Source: Micromonospora sp. CB01531 (GTDB taxonomy: Bacteria; Actinomycetota; Actinomycetes; Mycobacteriales; Micromonosporaceae). Taken from it: a stretch of DNA of 64,000 bases. Below the pieces are notes generated by a model. That model was given only the letters and a program-made list of their open reading frames with translations, searched no databases and was not told the origin of the DNA. The DNA lies in NCBI RefSeq assembly GCF_001905095.1, contig NZ_LWLS01000116.1:197185-261184 (forward strand), written 5' to 3'. A program made the translations under genes and the position numbers. Numbering within the stretch: the stretch's first letter is position 1; every line of letters begins with the position of its first letter. Positions 41,612 through 52,073 of this stretch are shown here, one piece after another.

Positions 41612-42037
41612 TCAGCGGGGAAACGAGGCCCAGATGTTCTTGGTGTCCCCGGTCGCGTACCACCCGACGGCGAGGGAGACCGACTGGGCCAGCAACAGCC
41701 CGCGACCGCCCGAGTCGAGCGGGCTGGTGTCGCTCAGGTCGGGGCTCGTGCTGAGGTCGTGGTCGGCCACGTCGAGGATGAAGCAGTCGTCGGCGGCGAG
41801 CAGGGTGACGATCGTCGGCGGTATGCCGTGCCGCAGAGCGTTGGTTGCCAGCTCGGTGGCGACCAGCACCACGAGGTGCGGGATCTCGTCGAGATCCTCA
41901 CCCTGGGTGAGGCCGTGCCGGGTCAGCGCGTCGCGCAGCGAGGCCCGCAGGTCGCGCAGCTCGGTCGGGGTGCCAAGGCTCCACCGCTCCAGTTCGATGG
42001 CCCGTGGCGGCGGCGGAGACGTGCGCAGCTGTCCCAT
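41612..42037 (-). CDS. Anti-sigma-type ATP-binding protein (HATPase_c, RsbW-like)
   Basis: 141 residues: the GHKL ATP-binding fold of serine kinase anti-sigma factors. N-box: V-L-V-A-T-E-L-A-T-N-A-L-R-H (E-x-x-x-N), then G1-box: V-A-D-H-D-L, and G2: S-G-G-R-G-L-L-L. The ATP lid is short. Such proteins usually phosphorylate an anti-anti-sigma factor, but no STAS partner is adjacent. ATG 42037 has AAGGCAGGATC upstream. Confidence 0.88.
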   Translation of the reverse strand: MGQLRTSPPPPRAIELERWSLGTPTELRDLRASLRDALTRHGLTQGEDLDEIPHLVVLVATELATNALRHGIPPTIVTLLAADDCFILDVADHDLSTSPDLSDTSPLDSGGRGLLLAQSVSLAVGWYATGDTKNIWASFPR

Positions 42038-42153
42038 GATCCTGCCTTACCCTGGTGGCCGTCCGCTAAGCCGCCCGAGCCGGTCCATCCGCCGAACGGC
42101 GGCGGAACGTCGTCCCGGGCCGGCTCCCCGCGGGGGAACCGACCCGGGCGCGA

Positions 42154-42945
42154 TCACCGCAGGAGCAGGGCGAAGACGCCCCAACCCAGGTACTCCCGCT
42201 GGTAGCGGACGTGCCGGAGCGGGTCCTCGGTCAGCTCCTGGCGCAGCTGCCCGGCCAGCTCGTCGTCCGGGTGGGCGTCCAGCCAGCGGCGCAGGTTGAG
42301 CCAGTGCGCCGCCGCGTACCGGTCCCAGCTGTCCTGGTCGGCGAGGACCATCTCCACCAGGTCCCAGCCGCACTCCCCGAAGAGCCGGACCAGCCCGGGC
42401 AGATCCCGGAACTCGTCCCGCGACCGGGCGTGGCACCCCGCCACGGTCTCCGCGTCGGGCGGGTCGCGTCGCCAGTACGGCTCCCCGACCAGCGCCATCC
42501 CGCCGGGGCGCAGGCTGCGCCGGAGGATCTCCAGGGTGCCGGGGACACCCCCGCCGATCCAGGTGGCGCCGACACAGGCGGCCACGTCGACGGGCGCCTC
42601 GGGGACGAAGGTCGCGGCATCGCCGTGCAAGAACCGAACCCGGTCGGCGACGCCCAGCTCGACGGCGCGCTCCCGGGCGGCTGCGGTGAAGGCGGTGCTG
42701 ATGTCCACGCCGGTGCCGGTCACCGCGTGGTCGCGGGCCCAGGTGCAGAGCAGCTCGCCCTTGCCGCTGCACAGATCCAGGATCGACGTGCCGGGCGCGA
42801 GCTTGATCGCCCGACCCAGGGTGGCGAGTTTGCCGGCGTCGAACGGGTTGAGAATCCGGAGGTCACCCTCCCGGATGACGAAACTACGTGGCAGATCCAA
42901 TGCGGTCACTCCAGGGATCGGGTGCGGATGTTGGGATGAGGTCAC
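42154..42945 (-). CDS. SAM-dependent methyltransferase
   Basis: 263 residues with class I methyltransferase motifs: motif I, I-L-D-L-C-S-G-K-G-E-L-L (residues ~54-65), then G-V-D-I-S, D-A-A-T-F, and motif IV/post I region G-G-M-A-L-V-G-E-P-Y-W. Substrate unknown. GTG at 42945 is preceded by no clear ribosome site; a second GTG at 42909 (V-T-A-L-D-L-P) could be the start, giving 251 residues. Not in an operon with its neighbours. Confidence 0.88.
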   Translation of the reverse strand: MTSSQHPHPIPGVTALDLPRSFVIREGDLRILNPFDAGKLATLGRAIKLAPGTSILDLCSGKGELLCTWARDHAVTGTGVDISTAFTAAARERAVELGVADRVRFLHGDAATFVPEAPVDVAACVGATWIGGGVPGTLEILRRSLRPGGMALVGEPYWRRDPPDAETVAGCHARSRDEFRDLPGLVRLFGECGWDLVEMVLADQDSWDRYAAAHWLNLRRWLDAHPDDELAGQLRQELTEDPLRHVRYQREYLGWGVFALLLR

Positions 42946-43410
42946 GCTTGTCGGCTCGGATCAGCACGCTCGGCACCGGCACCAAAACACCCTCTTCGCA
43001 TCCTCGGAGTGACCTGGCGAGGCTAGAGGACGGTCCAGCCGTCCTCAACCGAGATACCCCGACGGGCCGGTGCGCCCGTTGCCCGGGAGGTGTGGTGTGG
43101 CTGATGGTGCGACCGGAGGTGCGCCACGGGTCGTATCTGGGTACAGGCCCTGCGTGGGTGAGGTGAGCGATCGCTACGTCGGCCGGGTCTCGTTGTCGTC
43201 CGGGTCCGTCATGGGCCGTGTCGTGGCGCGGGCTCAGGTGGGTCGCCGGACCCTGGCGGTGGACGGCTCGCGCGACCCGAGCAGCCCGGGTCCACCCGTG
43301 GCGCACGAGGCATCGGTGGACCCGGCCACGGAGATGTTGCAGCCGCCGGACGTCACCGGGGCGATCTTTGTGGACGGTTCGGGACGGCGGGGCCGCCGGC
43401 TGCGCGGGGC
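42946..43410. other. Intergenic region before the pseudogene, 465 bases
   Basis: No supportable gene. Frames are short and do not match any family I know. The left part holds the methyltransferase promoter. The right end runs into the glycosyltransferase remnant, whose missing 5' part is not found here. Confidence 0.5.
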
Positions 43411-44045
43411 CCCACCATTCCCGGCGCGCTCGGCGCGTTCCGCCAGGAGGCGGTTCTCGCGGCCGGCGGGCTCAGCCGGGCCACCCTGGCCGAGGACACC
43501 GACGTCACCATGGGCGTCCACCGCGCCGGCTGGCAGGTGGTGTACGAGGAGCGGGCGGTCGCCCGTACCGAGGCGCCGAGCACCCTGCCCGGGCTGTGGC
43601 GGCAGCGCTACCGCTGGAGCTACGGCACCATCCAGGCGCTGTGGCGGCATCGCCGTGCCCTGGTCGAAGATGGCCCGTCCGGTCGGTTCGGTCGACGGGG
43701 CTCCCGTTCATCGCCCTCTTCTCGGTCCTGCTCCCGCTGCTCGCCCCGATGGTGGACATCTTCGCCGCGTACGGACTGTTATTCCTCGACCGCTACGAGA
43801 CCGTTCTCGCCTGGCTGGCCGTCCTGGTGGTGCCAGACCCTCACCGCGATCCTGGCCTTCCGGCTGGACCGGGAGCGCCCGCGCCCCCTGTGGACGCTGC
43901 CGTTGCAGCAGTTCGTCTACCGGCAGGTCATGTACCTGGTGCTGGTCCACTCCGTGATCACCGCGTTGAGCGGTGCCGCCTCAAGTGGCAGAAGATCCGG
44001 CGTACCGGTGAGGTCGCGGCGGCGCAGCCGCAGTCGGTCAGTTGA
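43411..44045 (+). pseudogene. Inactivated GT2 glycosyltransferase fragment (three frame changes)
   Basis: The protein pattern of a membrane GT2 glycosyltransferase (as in polysaccharide deacetylase/GT2 fusions) can be followed across changing frames: T-I-P-G-A-L-G-A-F-R-Q-E, E-D-T-D-V-T-M and Q-R-Y-R-W-S-Y-G-T in frame 1 (43414-43695); then L-P-F-I-A-L-F-S-V-L-L-P-L-L-A-P in frame 3 (to ~43830); then L-T-A-I-L-A-F-R-L-D-R-E in frame 1 (to ~43975); then L-K-W-Q-K-I-R-R-T-G in frame 3 to the stop. The N-terminal half with the D-x-D donor site is absent. Loss of the start region plus at least three shifts point to a decayed gene rather than a sequencing slip. Confidence 0.85.
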
Positions 44046-45018
44046 CCGGTGCATCGGCGTCGGCTGCCGCGCGTCGGGCGGTGGCCGGCAGCCAGGGCGC
44101 GGCGACAATGAGGGTGCGGGCCTGAGCGGGCGAGAACACCCCTGGCGCGGGTTCACCTCGACCGCACGGCCCGTCCGATTCACCCGGGTTCTTGATCCTG
44201 AGCAGCGCGGCCACCCGGTCCAGCTTCGGCTCCGTGGTCGGTGGCTGGCCGAGGGCCTGCGGGGCGGCGTTGCACCACTGGTCGTCGGGCGGGGCGGCCA
44301 GGCCGTTGCGGGAGGTGTCGATGACCATCTCCCGGTCGCCGCCCAGATGCGACAGGCGCAGCCGCCAGCGGTGGCTGTCGGTGGTCGACTGCCGGTTGGC
44401 CACGTTCACCGCGAACCCCTCCGCCCGGGCGATGCCAGCCCGACGCAGCCGCTCGGCCATCTCCTCCGGCGTACGCCACCGCGAATTCCCCGCGTCGAGG
44501 TAGACGTGCTGCCCGGCCTCGCCGAGCCGACGGGTGGCGCCGGCGAGCAGCACGGCCCGGGTGTCGTCGAAGCACTCGTCGGCCACCGCGTCCGGCTCAA
44601 GGATCACGGCTGCCCGGCTGTCGCTGAGCGCAGCGACGGTCCTGTCGATGAACTGGGCGTACGCTCCGGCGTCGGCGGCGCCGCCCGCGGCGGGACCTCC
44701 GCAGTCCTGGTTCGGCACGTGGTAGACGACGATGACGGGCAGGGCCCGTCGGTCCCGGGCGGCGTCCAGATACGAGTCCAGGTCGGCTAGGTCGGCCGGC
44801 TCGGTCACCCAGCGGGCCTGCGGGGTGTCGGCGATCGGGTCGAGCCAGGCGGCATGGCGGTCGGTGCGCCAGTGCGCGGCCGGGCTATCGGCGTCCACCA
44901 GCAGCGACGCGTCCCGGAACGGATGGTTCAGAGGCACGTACTCCGCGCCGCCGCAACCGCCGAGAACGGCGGCGGCGAGGACGAGCGCCAGGCTGGCGGC
45001 AGGCAGGGCGTGGCGCAT
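44038..45018 (-). CDS. Glycoside hydrolase family 6 lipoprotein
   Basis: 326 residues from ATG 45018. Lipobox V-L-G-G-C (Cys22), then a GH6 catalytic domain: V-I-V-V-Y-H-V-P-N-Q-D-C, the D-x-A-G-N-S-R-W substrate loop, I-L-E-P-D-A (catalytic Asp region), and K-N-P-G-E-S-D-G near the end with the second acidic group. GH6 enzymes are endo- or exo-beta-1,4-glucanases with inverting mechanism. Attached to the membrane by its lipid, not secreted freely. The stop overlaps the end of the glycosyltransferase remnant on the other strand. No cellulose-binding module is present. Confidence 0.92.
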   Translation of the reverse strand: MRHALPAASLALVLAAAVLGGCGGAEYVPLNHPFRDASLLVDADSPAAHWRTDRHAAWLDPIADTPQARWVTEPADLADLDSYLDAARDRRALPVIVVYHVPNQDCGGPAAGGAADAGAYAQFIDRTVAALSDSRAAVILEPDAVADECFDDTRAVLLAGATRRLGEAGQHVYLDAGNSRWRTPEEMAERLRRAGIARAEGFAVNVANRQSTTDSHRWRLRLSHLGGDREMVIDTSRNGLAAPPDDQWCNAAPQALGQPPTTEPKLDRVAALLRIKNPGESDGPCGRGEPAPGVFSPAQARTLIVAAPWLPATARRAAADADAPVN

Positions 45019-45336
45019 TCGACCACGGTAGGTCGAGTCCCCGGCTCCGCGCAGCGGGACGAGTCCGGGCTTCCGTCCGGCTCGCCGGCGGGCATGATGT
45101 CGGCCGTGTCTGACCCACGTGACCTGCGCAGTGCCGAGGCAGCACCGCCCCACGAGCCTGTTGCCCGCCCGCTGATGCGGGGGTCGCCTGCCGGGGATCG
45201 GATTTCCGCCCCTGGTGGACGACCCACACCGGCTGCCTTGCCGAGGTGTCGACCACACGGATATCTGCTGTGGTCAATGTCACGTTAGCGTTCCGGCACG
45301 CCGGCCGTCCCGCCGGCGCTCCGACGGGAGAACGCC
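45019..45336. other. Divergent intergenic region, 318 bases
   Basis: Between the GH6 gene and the esterase gene. Contains the 25-bp inverted repeat at 45251-45275 and presumably both promoters. No gene supported here. Confidence 0.5.
45251..45275. promoter_or_regulatory. Candidate operator (7-bp inverted repeat)
   Basis: GACCACA, 11 bases, TGTGGTC, placed 62 bases before the esterase start codon. Spacing is right for a dimeric regulator. Confidence 0.45.
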
Positions 45337-46371
45337 ATGAAGACACCGTGGAAAGTCGTCACCACCCTCGCCGCGGCCCTGCTCCTGATCCTGCCCGGGG
45401 GCACCGCCGCCCGGGCCGCGGGCACCCCGTACACCAAGACCCCGGTCGCCGGCTCGCTCCGCAGCTATCCGGTCTCCGCCGTGTACGTCGCCGGGGTCTC
45501 CTCCGGCGGGTACCTGGCCACCCAGCTCCAGGTCGCGTACTCGGCGCGGATCCGGGGCGCGGCCGTCTTCGCCGCCGGCCCGTACTACTGCGCCCAGAAC
45601 AACGTGGCCCAGGCGCTCTACGGCTGCGGCGACAACATCTACCCGACGTACGTGTCGACCCTGGAGGGCTACACACGCACCTGGGCGTCGTACGGCTGGA
45701 TCGACGGGACCGGCAACCTCTCCGGCCAGCCGGTGTACGTCTACCACGGCGGCAACGACAACACCGTGAAGAAGTCCGTCACCGACGACCTGGTTCGCTA
45801 CTACCAGGACTTCGGCGCCAGCGTCCGCTACGACAGCGGCAGCGCCGCGGGCCACGCCTGGGTCACCCCGTACGGCACGGTCGGCTGCACGGCGACCGCC
45901 TCGCCGTTCCTCAACGACTGCGGCACCGACCCGGAGGGCAGCTTCCTCGGCAAGCTGCTCGGCTCGGTGTCCGCCCCGAACACCGGGCCGCTGGGCGGCA
46001 CGCTCATCCGGTTCGGCCAGGACACCTTCGCGACCAACGGCTGGGCCAACGGGCTGAGCATGGACGCCAACGGCTTCGCGTACGTGCCGAGCGCCTGCGC
46101 CGCCGGCCAGACCTGCCGGCTGCTGGTCGCCCTGCACGGCTGTGCCCAGGGGTACGCCAAGATCGGCACCGCCTTCGTCGACCGGGCGAACCTCAACCAG
46201 TACGCCGACACCAACCGGCTGATCGTGCTCTACCCGCAGGCCATCGCGACCGGAGCCAATCCGAACGGCTGCTGGGACTGGTGGGGCTACCTCGGTGCCA
46301 CCAACTACCCGATCAAGGGCGGCTACCAGGTCGAAACGATCATGAACATGGTCCGCCGCCTCGACGGCTGA
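45337..46371 (+). CDS. Secreted PHB depolymerase-like esterase
   Basis: 344 residues from ATG 45337, with GGAGAACGCC upstream. Signal peptide to ~residue 28 (A-A-R-A-A-G). The esterase serine is in G-V-S-S-G-G-Y (Ser55), the Asp in Y-H-G-G-N-D-N-T, the His in A-A-G-H-A-W. The C-terminal half carries a second lipase-like element, L-V-A-L-H-G-C-A-Q-G-Y, and C-W-D-W-W-G, seen in the actinobacterial PHB-depolymerase/feruloyl-esterase family (conserved Cys-bridged). Extracellular. A DoxX gene follows 75 bases later. Confidence 0.9.
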   Translation: MKTPWKVVTTLAAALLLILPGGTAARAAGTPYTKTPVAGSLRSYPVSAVYVAGVSSGGYLATQLQVAYSARIRGAAVFAAGPYYCAQNNVAQALYGCGDNIYPTYVSTLEGYTRTWASYGWIDGTGNLSGQPVYVYHGGNDNTVKKSVTDDLVRYYQDFGASVRYDSGSAAGHAWVTPYGTVGCTATASPFLNDCGTDPEGSFLGKLLGSVSAPNTGPLGGTLIRFGQDTFATNGWANGLSMDANGFAYVPSACAAGQTCRLLVALHGCAQGYAKIGTAFVDRANLNQYADTNRLIVLYPQAIATGANPNGCWDWWGYLGATNYPIKGGYQVETIMNMVRRLDG

Positions 46372-46446
46372 CGGATTCACGGTCCGGATCCCCGCCCCGG
46401 CTCCGACGTTCCGGGAAAGTGCCAACCTCGGCGAAGGGGAAGTCCG

Positions 46447-46857
46447 ATGACCGTCAACCCGTCCACCCGTACCACCCACCGCCTCCGCCACCTGTGGTGG
46501 CTGCCGCAGGTGGCGCTGGCGCTGGCGATGTTCGGCGCCGGCGCGGCGAAGTTGGCCGCCGAGCCGGCGATGGTGCGGATGTTCGACGACATCGGCGCGG
46601 GGCAGTGGTTCCGCCCGGTGGTCGGCGGGCTCGAGGTGGCCGGCGCGCTCGGTCTGCTCGTCCCCCGGCTCGCCCGGTACGCCGTGCTCGGTCTTGTCGT
46701 CCTGCTGGCCGGTGCGGTGGTCACCAACCTGGTCGTCCTGCGTACCTCGCCACTCGGCGCGCTGGTCCTGCTCGCGGTCGCCGCCGTGGTGGCGACCGTC
46801 CGCTGGCGGCGCGCCGGCCGGTTTCCGGGCCGCGCCCGGGGCGTGAAACCGCGCTGA
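46447..46857 (+). CDS. DoxX family membrane protein
   Basis: 136 residues with four hydrophobic segments. The opening L-P-Q-V-A-L-A-L-A-M-F-G-A-G-A-A-K-L-A and the G-G-L-E-V-A-G-A-L-G-L-L-V-P-R loop are the DoxX/SURF4-like signature. ATG 46447 has GAAGGGGAAG upstream. The tail is Arg/Gly-rich and cytoplasmic. DoxX proteins take part in redox or membrane functions that differ by species; none can be assigned here. Confidence 0.85.
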   Translation: MTVNPSTRTTHRLRHLWWLPQVALALAMFGAGAAKLAAEPAMVRMFDDIGAGQWFRPVVGGLEVAGALGLLVPRLARYAVLGLVVLLAGAVVTNLVVLRTSPLGALVLLAVAAVVATVRWRRAGRFPGRARGVKPR

Positions 46858-46953
46858 TCCCCGCCGCTGCGGATGTTCGTGCTGCCCGGCATGGCCGAGT
46901 GACCGAGTTCACCTCAGGGACGGGCGCCGTGAAAAGCGCGTCAAGAAACCGCG

Positions 46954-46985
46954 GGTCGCCGTCACGGTCCCGTTATGGTCCCTGT
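46954..46985 (+). promoter_or_regulatory. Three GGTC-repeat array upstream of the kdp operon
   Basis: GGTCGCCGT at 46954, GGTCCCGTT at 46966 and GGTCCCTGT at 46977 sit 12 and 11 bases apart. Tandem repeats at about one helical turn are what OmpR-family regulators such as KdpE bind. A TATGGT hexamer overlaps repeat 3 and could be the -10 element. Confidence 0.5.
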
Positions 46986-47001
46986 CCGTCTGCGGGCAGG
47001 G
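46980..47001 (+). promoter_or_regulatory. Leader hairpin of the kdp operon
   Basis: Stem CCCTGTCCG / CGGGCAGGG (9 bp, one G-U) with a TCTG loop, about 65 bases before the first start codon. It could be an attenuation or stability element. Confidence 0.45.
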
Positions 47002-47065
47002 GCGTTGTGATTGCCCGGCGCGGCCGGGAGTCGGCCGCGGGGGACGTCCGTAAGAGGAGTCAGCC

Positions 47066-47149
47066 GTGTCTGACCTGGTGTTCGTGCTGATCACGGTGGG
47101 GCTGTTCGCAGCGCTCGCCCTCGTCGTACGAGGGGTGGAGAAGCTGTGA
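47066..47149 (+). CDS. 27-residue membrane micropeptide before kdpF
   Basis: VSDLVFVLITVGLFAALALV plus VRGVEKL, GTG start with TAAGAGGAG upstream. One hydrophobic helix with the same size and a basic/acidic C-terminal end as KdpF. It ends in GTGA overlapping the kdpF start. Similar short peptides precede kdpF in some actinobacteria (recalled, not searched). A role as a second KdpF-like subunit or regulator is inference. Confidence 0.75.
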   Translation: MSDLVFVLITVGLFAALALVVRGVEKL

Positions 47150-47235
47150 GCGCGGTGAACGCCGTCGGTCTAGTGCTGGCGATCGGCCTGGGCGTGTTCA
47201 TGGTCGTCGCCCTGCTGTTCCCGGAACGCTTCTGA
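47146..47235 (+). CDS. kdpF: Potassium-transporting ATPase subunit KdpF
   Basis: 29 residues: one helix L-V-L-A-I-G-L-G-V-F-M-V-V-A-L-L-F and the family ending P-E-R-F. GTG start overlaps the previous stop (GTGA), and its own stop overlaps the kdpA start (TGATG at 47233-47237). KdpF is the small stabilising subunit of the KdpFABC complex. Confidence 0.9.
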   Translation: MSAVNAVGLVLAIGLGVFMVVALLFPERF

Positions 47236-48890
47236 TGACCATGACAACAGCCGGCATCGTCTTCCTGCTGTCCCTGGTGGCGGCGCTCGTCGCGGTCCAC
47301 AAGCCGTTCGGCGACTACCTGTACCGGGTGGTCTCCGGCACACGGCAGTCGCGTGTCGAGCGGGTGGTCTACCGCCTGGTCGGGGTGAACCCCGCCGCCG
47401 AGCAGACCTGGGCCGTGTACGCCCGCAGCGTGCTGGCCTTCTCGGCCGTGTCGATCCTGTTCCTGTACGGGTTCCAGCGCCTGCAGAACCACCTGTGGCT
47501 CTCGCTGGGCTTCGATCCGGTGGTCCCGCACGGCGCCTGGAACACCGCGGTCTCGTTCGTGACCAACACGAACTGGCAGTGGTACTCGGGTGAGTCGACC
47601 ATGGGCCACCTGGTGCAGATGGCCGGCCTGGCCGTGCAGAACTTCGTCTCCGCCTCGGTCGGCATCGCCGTGGCGGTCGCCCTGGTCCGCGGGTTCGCCC
47701 GCAGCCGGGCCGGCGAACTGGGCAACTTCTGGGTCGACCTGACCCGGATCACGCTGCGGATCCTGCTGCCGATCGCCGTGTTCGGCGCGCTGGCGCTGAT
47801 GATCGGCGGGGTGGTGCAGAACCTGTCCGGCGGCACCGACGTCACCACGCTGACCGGCGGCAGCCAGACGATCACCGGCGGGCCGGTGGCCAGCCAGGAA
47901 GTGATCAAGCAGCTGGGCACCAACGGTGGCGGCTATTACAACACGAACAGTGCCCACCCGTTCGAGAACCCGACGACCTGGACGAACTGGCTGGAGATCT
48001 TCCTGATCCTGGTCATCCCGTTCAGCCTGCCCCGGGTCTTCGGCCGGATGGTCGGGCAGCACCGCCAGGGCTACGCGATCGCCGCGGTCATGGCGATCCT
48101 GGCGCTGGCCAGCGTCACCCTGACCAACGTCTTCGAGTTGGCCGGGCACGGCACCGTGCCGCAGGCGGTCGCCGCCGCCATGGAGGGCAAAGACGTCCGG
48201 TTCGGCGTGTCGGACTCGGCGACCTTCGCCGCCGCCACCACGCTCACCTCGACCGGCGCGGTGAACTCGTTCCACGACTCGTACACCGCCCTCGGCGGGA
48301 TGATGCCGATGATCAACATGATGCTCGGCGAGGTGGCCCCGGGCGGGGTCGGCTCGGGCCTCTACGGCCTGCTGATCCTCGCCGTGGTCACCGTGTTCGT
48401 GGCCGGACTGATGGTGGGCCGCACCCCGGAGTACCTGGGCAAGAAGATCGGCTCCCGCGAGATCAAGCTCGCCTCGCTGTACTTCCTGATCACTCCGGCC
48501 CTGGTGCTGATCGGTACCGCGGCCGCCTTCGCCACCGGCAACAACTCGACCGCGTTGAACGTCGGCCCGCACGGCCTCTCCGAGGTGCTCTACGCGTTCA
48601 CCTCGGCGAGCAACAACAACGGCTCCGCGTTCGCCGGCATCACGGTGAACACGCCCTGGTGGAACACCGCGCTCGGGCTGTGCATGCTGCTCGGCCGGTT
48701 CCTGCCGATCATCTTCGTGCTCGCGCTGGCCGGTTCGCTGGCGCGCCAGAAACCCGCCCCCGCCTCCGAGGGCACCCTGCCGACCCACCGACCGCTCTTC
48801 GTCGGGATGGTCGTCGGCGTCACGGTGATCCTCGTGGCGCTGACCTTTCTGCCCGCGCTCGCGCTCGGCCCCCTCGCAGAGGGGCTGTGA
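47235..48890 (+). CDS. kdpA: Potassium-transporting ATPase subunit KdpA
   Basis: 551 residues, ten or more membrane segments, the K+ selectivity subunit. The P-loop-like filter motifs include T-N-T-N-W-Q-W-Y-S-G-E-S and G-T-N-G-G-G-Y-Y-N-T-N-S-A-H-P-F, and S-A-S-N-N-N-G-S-A-F near the end. Its stop sits in GTGA with a possible kdpB start at 48887. KdpA takes up K+ at high affinity when the cell is K+-starved or osmotically stressed. Confidence 0.97.
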   Translation: MTMTTAGIVFLLSLVAALVAVHKPFGDYLYRVVSGTRQSRVERVVYRLVGVNPAAEQTWAVYARSVLAFSAVSILFLYGFQRLQNHLWLSLGFDPVVPHGAWNTAVSFVTNTNWQWYSGESTMGHLVQMAGLAVQNFVSASVGIAVAVALVRGFARSRAGELGNFWVDLTRITLRILLPIAVFGALALMIGGVVQNLSGGTDVTTLTGGSQTITGGPVASQEVIKQLGTNGGGYYNTNSAHPFENPTTWTNWLEIFLILVIPFSLPRVFGRMVGQHRQGYAIAAVMAILALASVTLTNVFELAGHGTVPQAVAAAMEGKDVRFGVSDSATFAAATTLTSTGAVNSFHDSYTALGGMMPMINMMLGEVAPGGVGSGLYGLLILAVVTVFVAGLMVGRTPEYLGKKIGSREIKLASLYFLITPALVLIGTAAAFATGNNSTALNVGPHGLSEVLYAFTSASNNNGSAFAGITVNTPWWNTALGLCMLLGRFLPIIFVLALAGSLARQKPAPASEGTLPTHRPLFVGMVVGVTVILVALTFLPALALGPLAEGL

Positions 48891-48910
48891 CCATCATGAG
48901 GAACGAGGAC

Positions 48911-51117
<2,207 letters not shown>

Positions 51118-51118
<1 letters not shown>

Positions 51119-51993
51119 TGCGCCTCCCTACCTGGCTCGCTCAACACCTGGCCGCGCTGCGCGCGCTGCTCGTGTTCACCGTCCTGCTCGGCCTCGCGTA
51201 CCCGCTGGCCATGGTCGCCGTCGGCCGGATCCCCGGACTCGACGGCAAGGCCGACGGCTCGCTGGTGAGCGTTGCCGGCCGGAACGTCGGCAGCTCGCTC
51301 ATCGGGCAGTCGTTCACCGACGGGGACGGCAACCCTGTCCCGCGGTACTTCCAGTCCCGGCCGTCGGCGGCCGGCTACGATCCCACCGCCACCGCTGCCA
51401 GCAACCTGGGCCCGGAGAGCGTGGTCGACACCATCGCCAGCACACCCGACGACTCGAAGCAGAGCCTGCTCACCCAGGTCTGCGCCCGGAGCAGGGCCAT
51501 CGGTGAGTTCGACGGCGTCGACGGGCGGCGGCCCTACTGCACCACGGACGGAGTGGGCGCGGTGCTGGCCGTGTTCCGCACCGACGGGCTGACCGGCCGG
51601 ATCACCCGAGTGGTCAGCGTCAACCAGGTCGCCCCGGCCACCCCTTTCCTCGGTAGCTACCAGGGGGTGCCGGTGGAGCTGGCCCAGCCCGGCCACGACT
51701 ACGTCGCCGAGGGCGGGGTGGTCACCCCGATCCGGGGTGACGCTCCCGCCGAGCCGGCGGTGCCGGCCGACGCGGTCACCGCCAGCGCCAGTGGCCTCGA
51801 CCCGCACATCAGCCCGGCGTACGCGGAGATCCAGGTGGCCCGCGTGGCGCGCGAGCGGGACGCGGACCCGGCCGCCGTCCGCCGCCTGGTGTCTGCGCAC
51901 ACCACCGGCCGGGCGCTCGGCTTCATGGGCGAACCCGCGGTCAACGTGCTCGAGCTCAACCTCGCGCTCGACCGAGAGTTCCCCACCCGCTGA
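51118..51993 (+). CDS. kdpC: Potassium-transporting ATPase subunit KdpC
   Basis: 291 residues from ATG 51118 (TGATG overlap with kdpB; a GTG at 51115 is equally in frame). One N-terminal membrane segment (~13-32, L-L-V-F-T-V-L-L-G-L-A-Y-P-L-A-M-V-A-V-G) and a periplasm-side domain with the conserved G-S-x-L-I-G-Q, Y-F-Q-S-R-P-S, G-Y-D and A-S-N-L-G-P motifs and the C-terminal V-N-V-L-E-L-N. It is longer than E. coli KdpC because of an ~80-residue insertion (residues ~120-200), common in actinobacteria. Confidence 0.95.
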
Positions 51994-52073
51994 CAGGTAG
52001 AGAAGGATCCCCTTCACCGCGCCGGGCGCTAAGGAGGGGCACCGCCTTCCAGCAATCAGGGAGGATCGTTTCC

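Noticed and set aside
46858..47065. c-di-AMP riboswitch before kdp
   Set aside because: None of the ydaO core segments (GGGGAACC, GGGTGAATCC, CAGCTAACC) is present in this leader, unlike at 30364-30545.
45246..47090. 614-codon open frame covering the esterase, DoxX and kdp leader
   Set aside because: Arg/Gly/Pro-rich, out of frame with the recognised secreted esterase and DoxX genes.
47091..48788. 565-codon frame antisense to kdpA
   Set aside because: His/Gln/Arg-rich translation with no family match; kdpA is intact on the plus strand.
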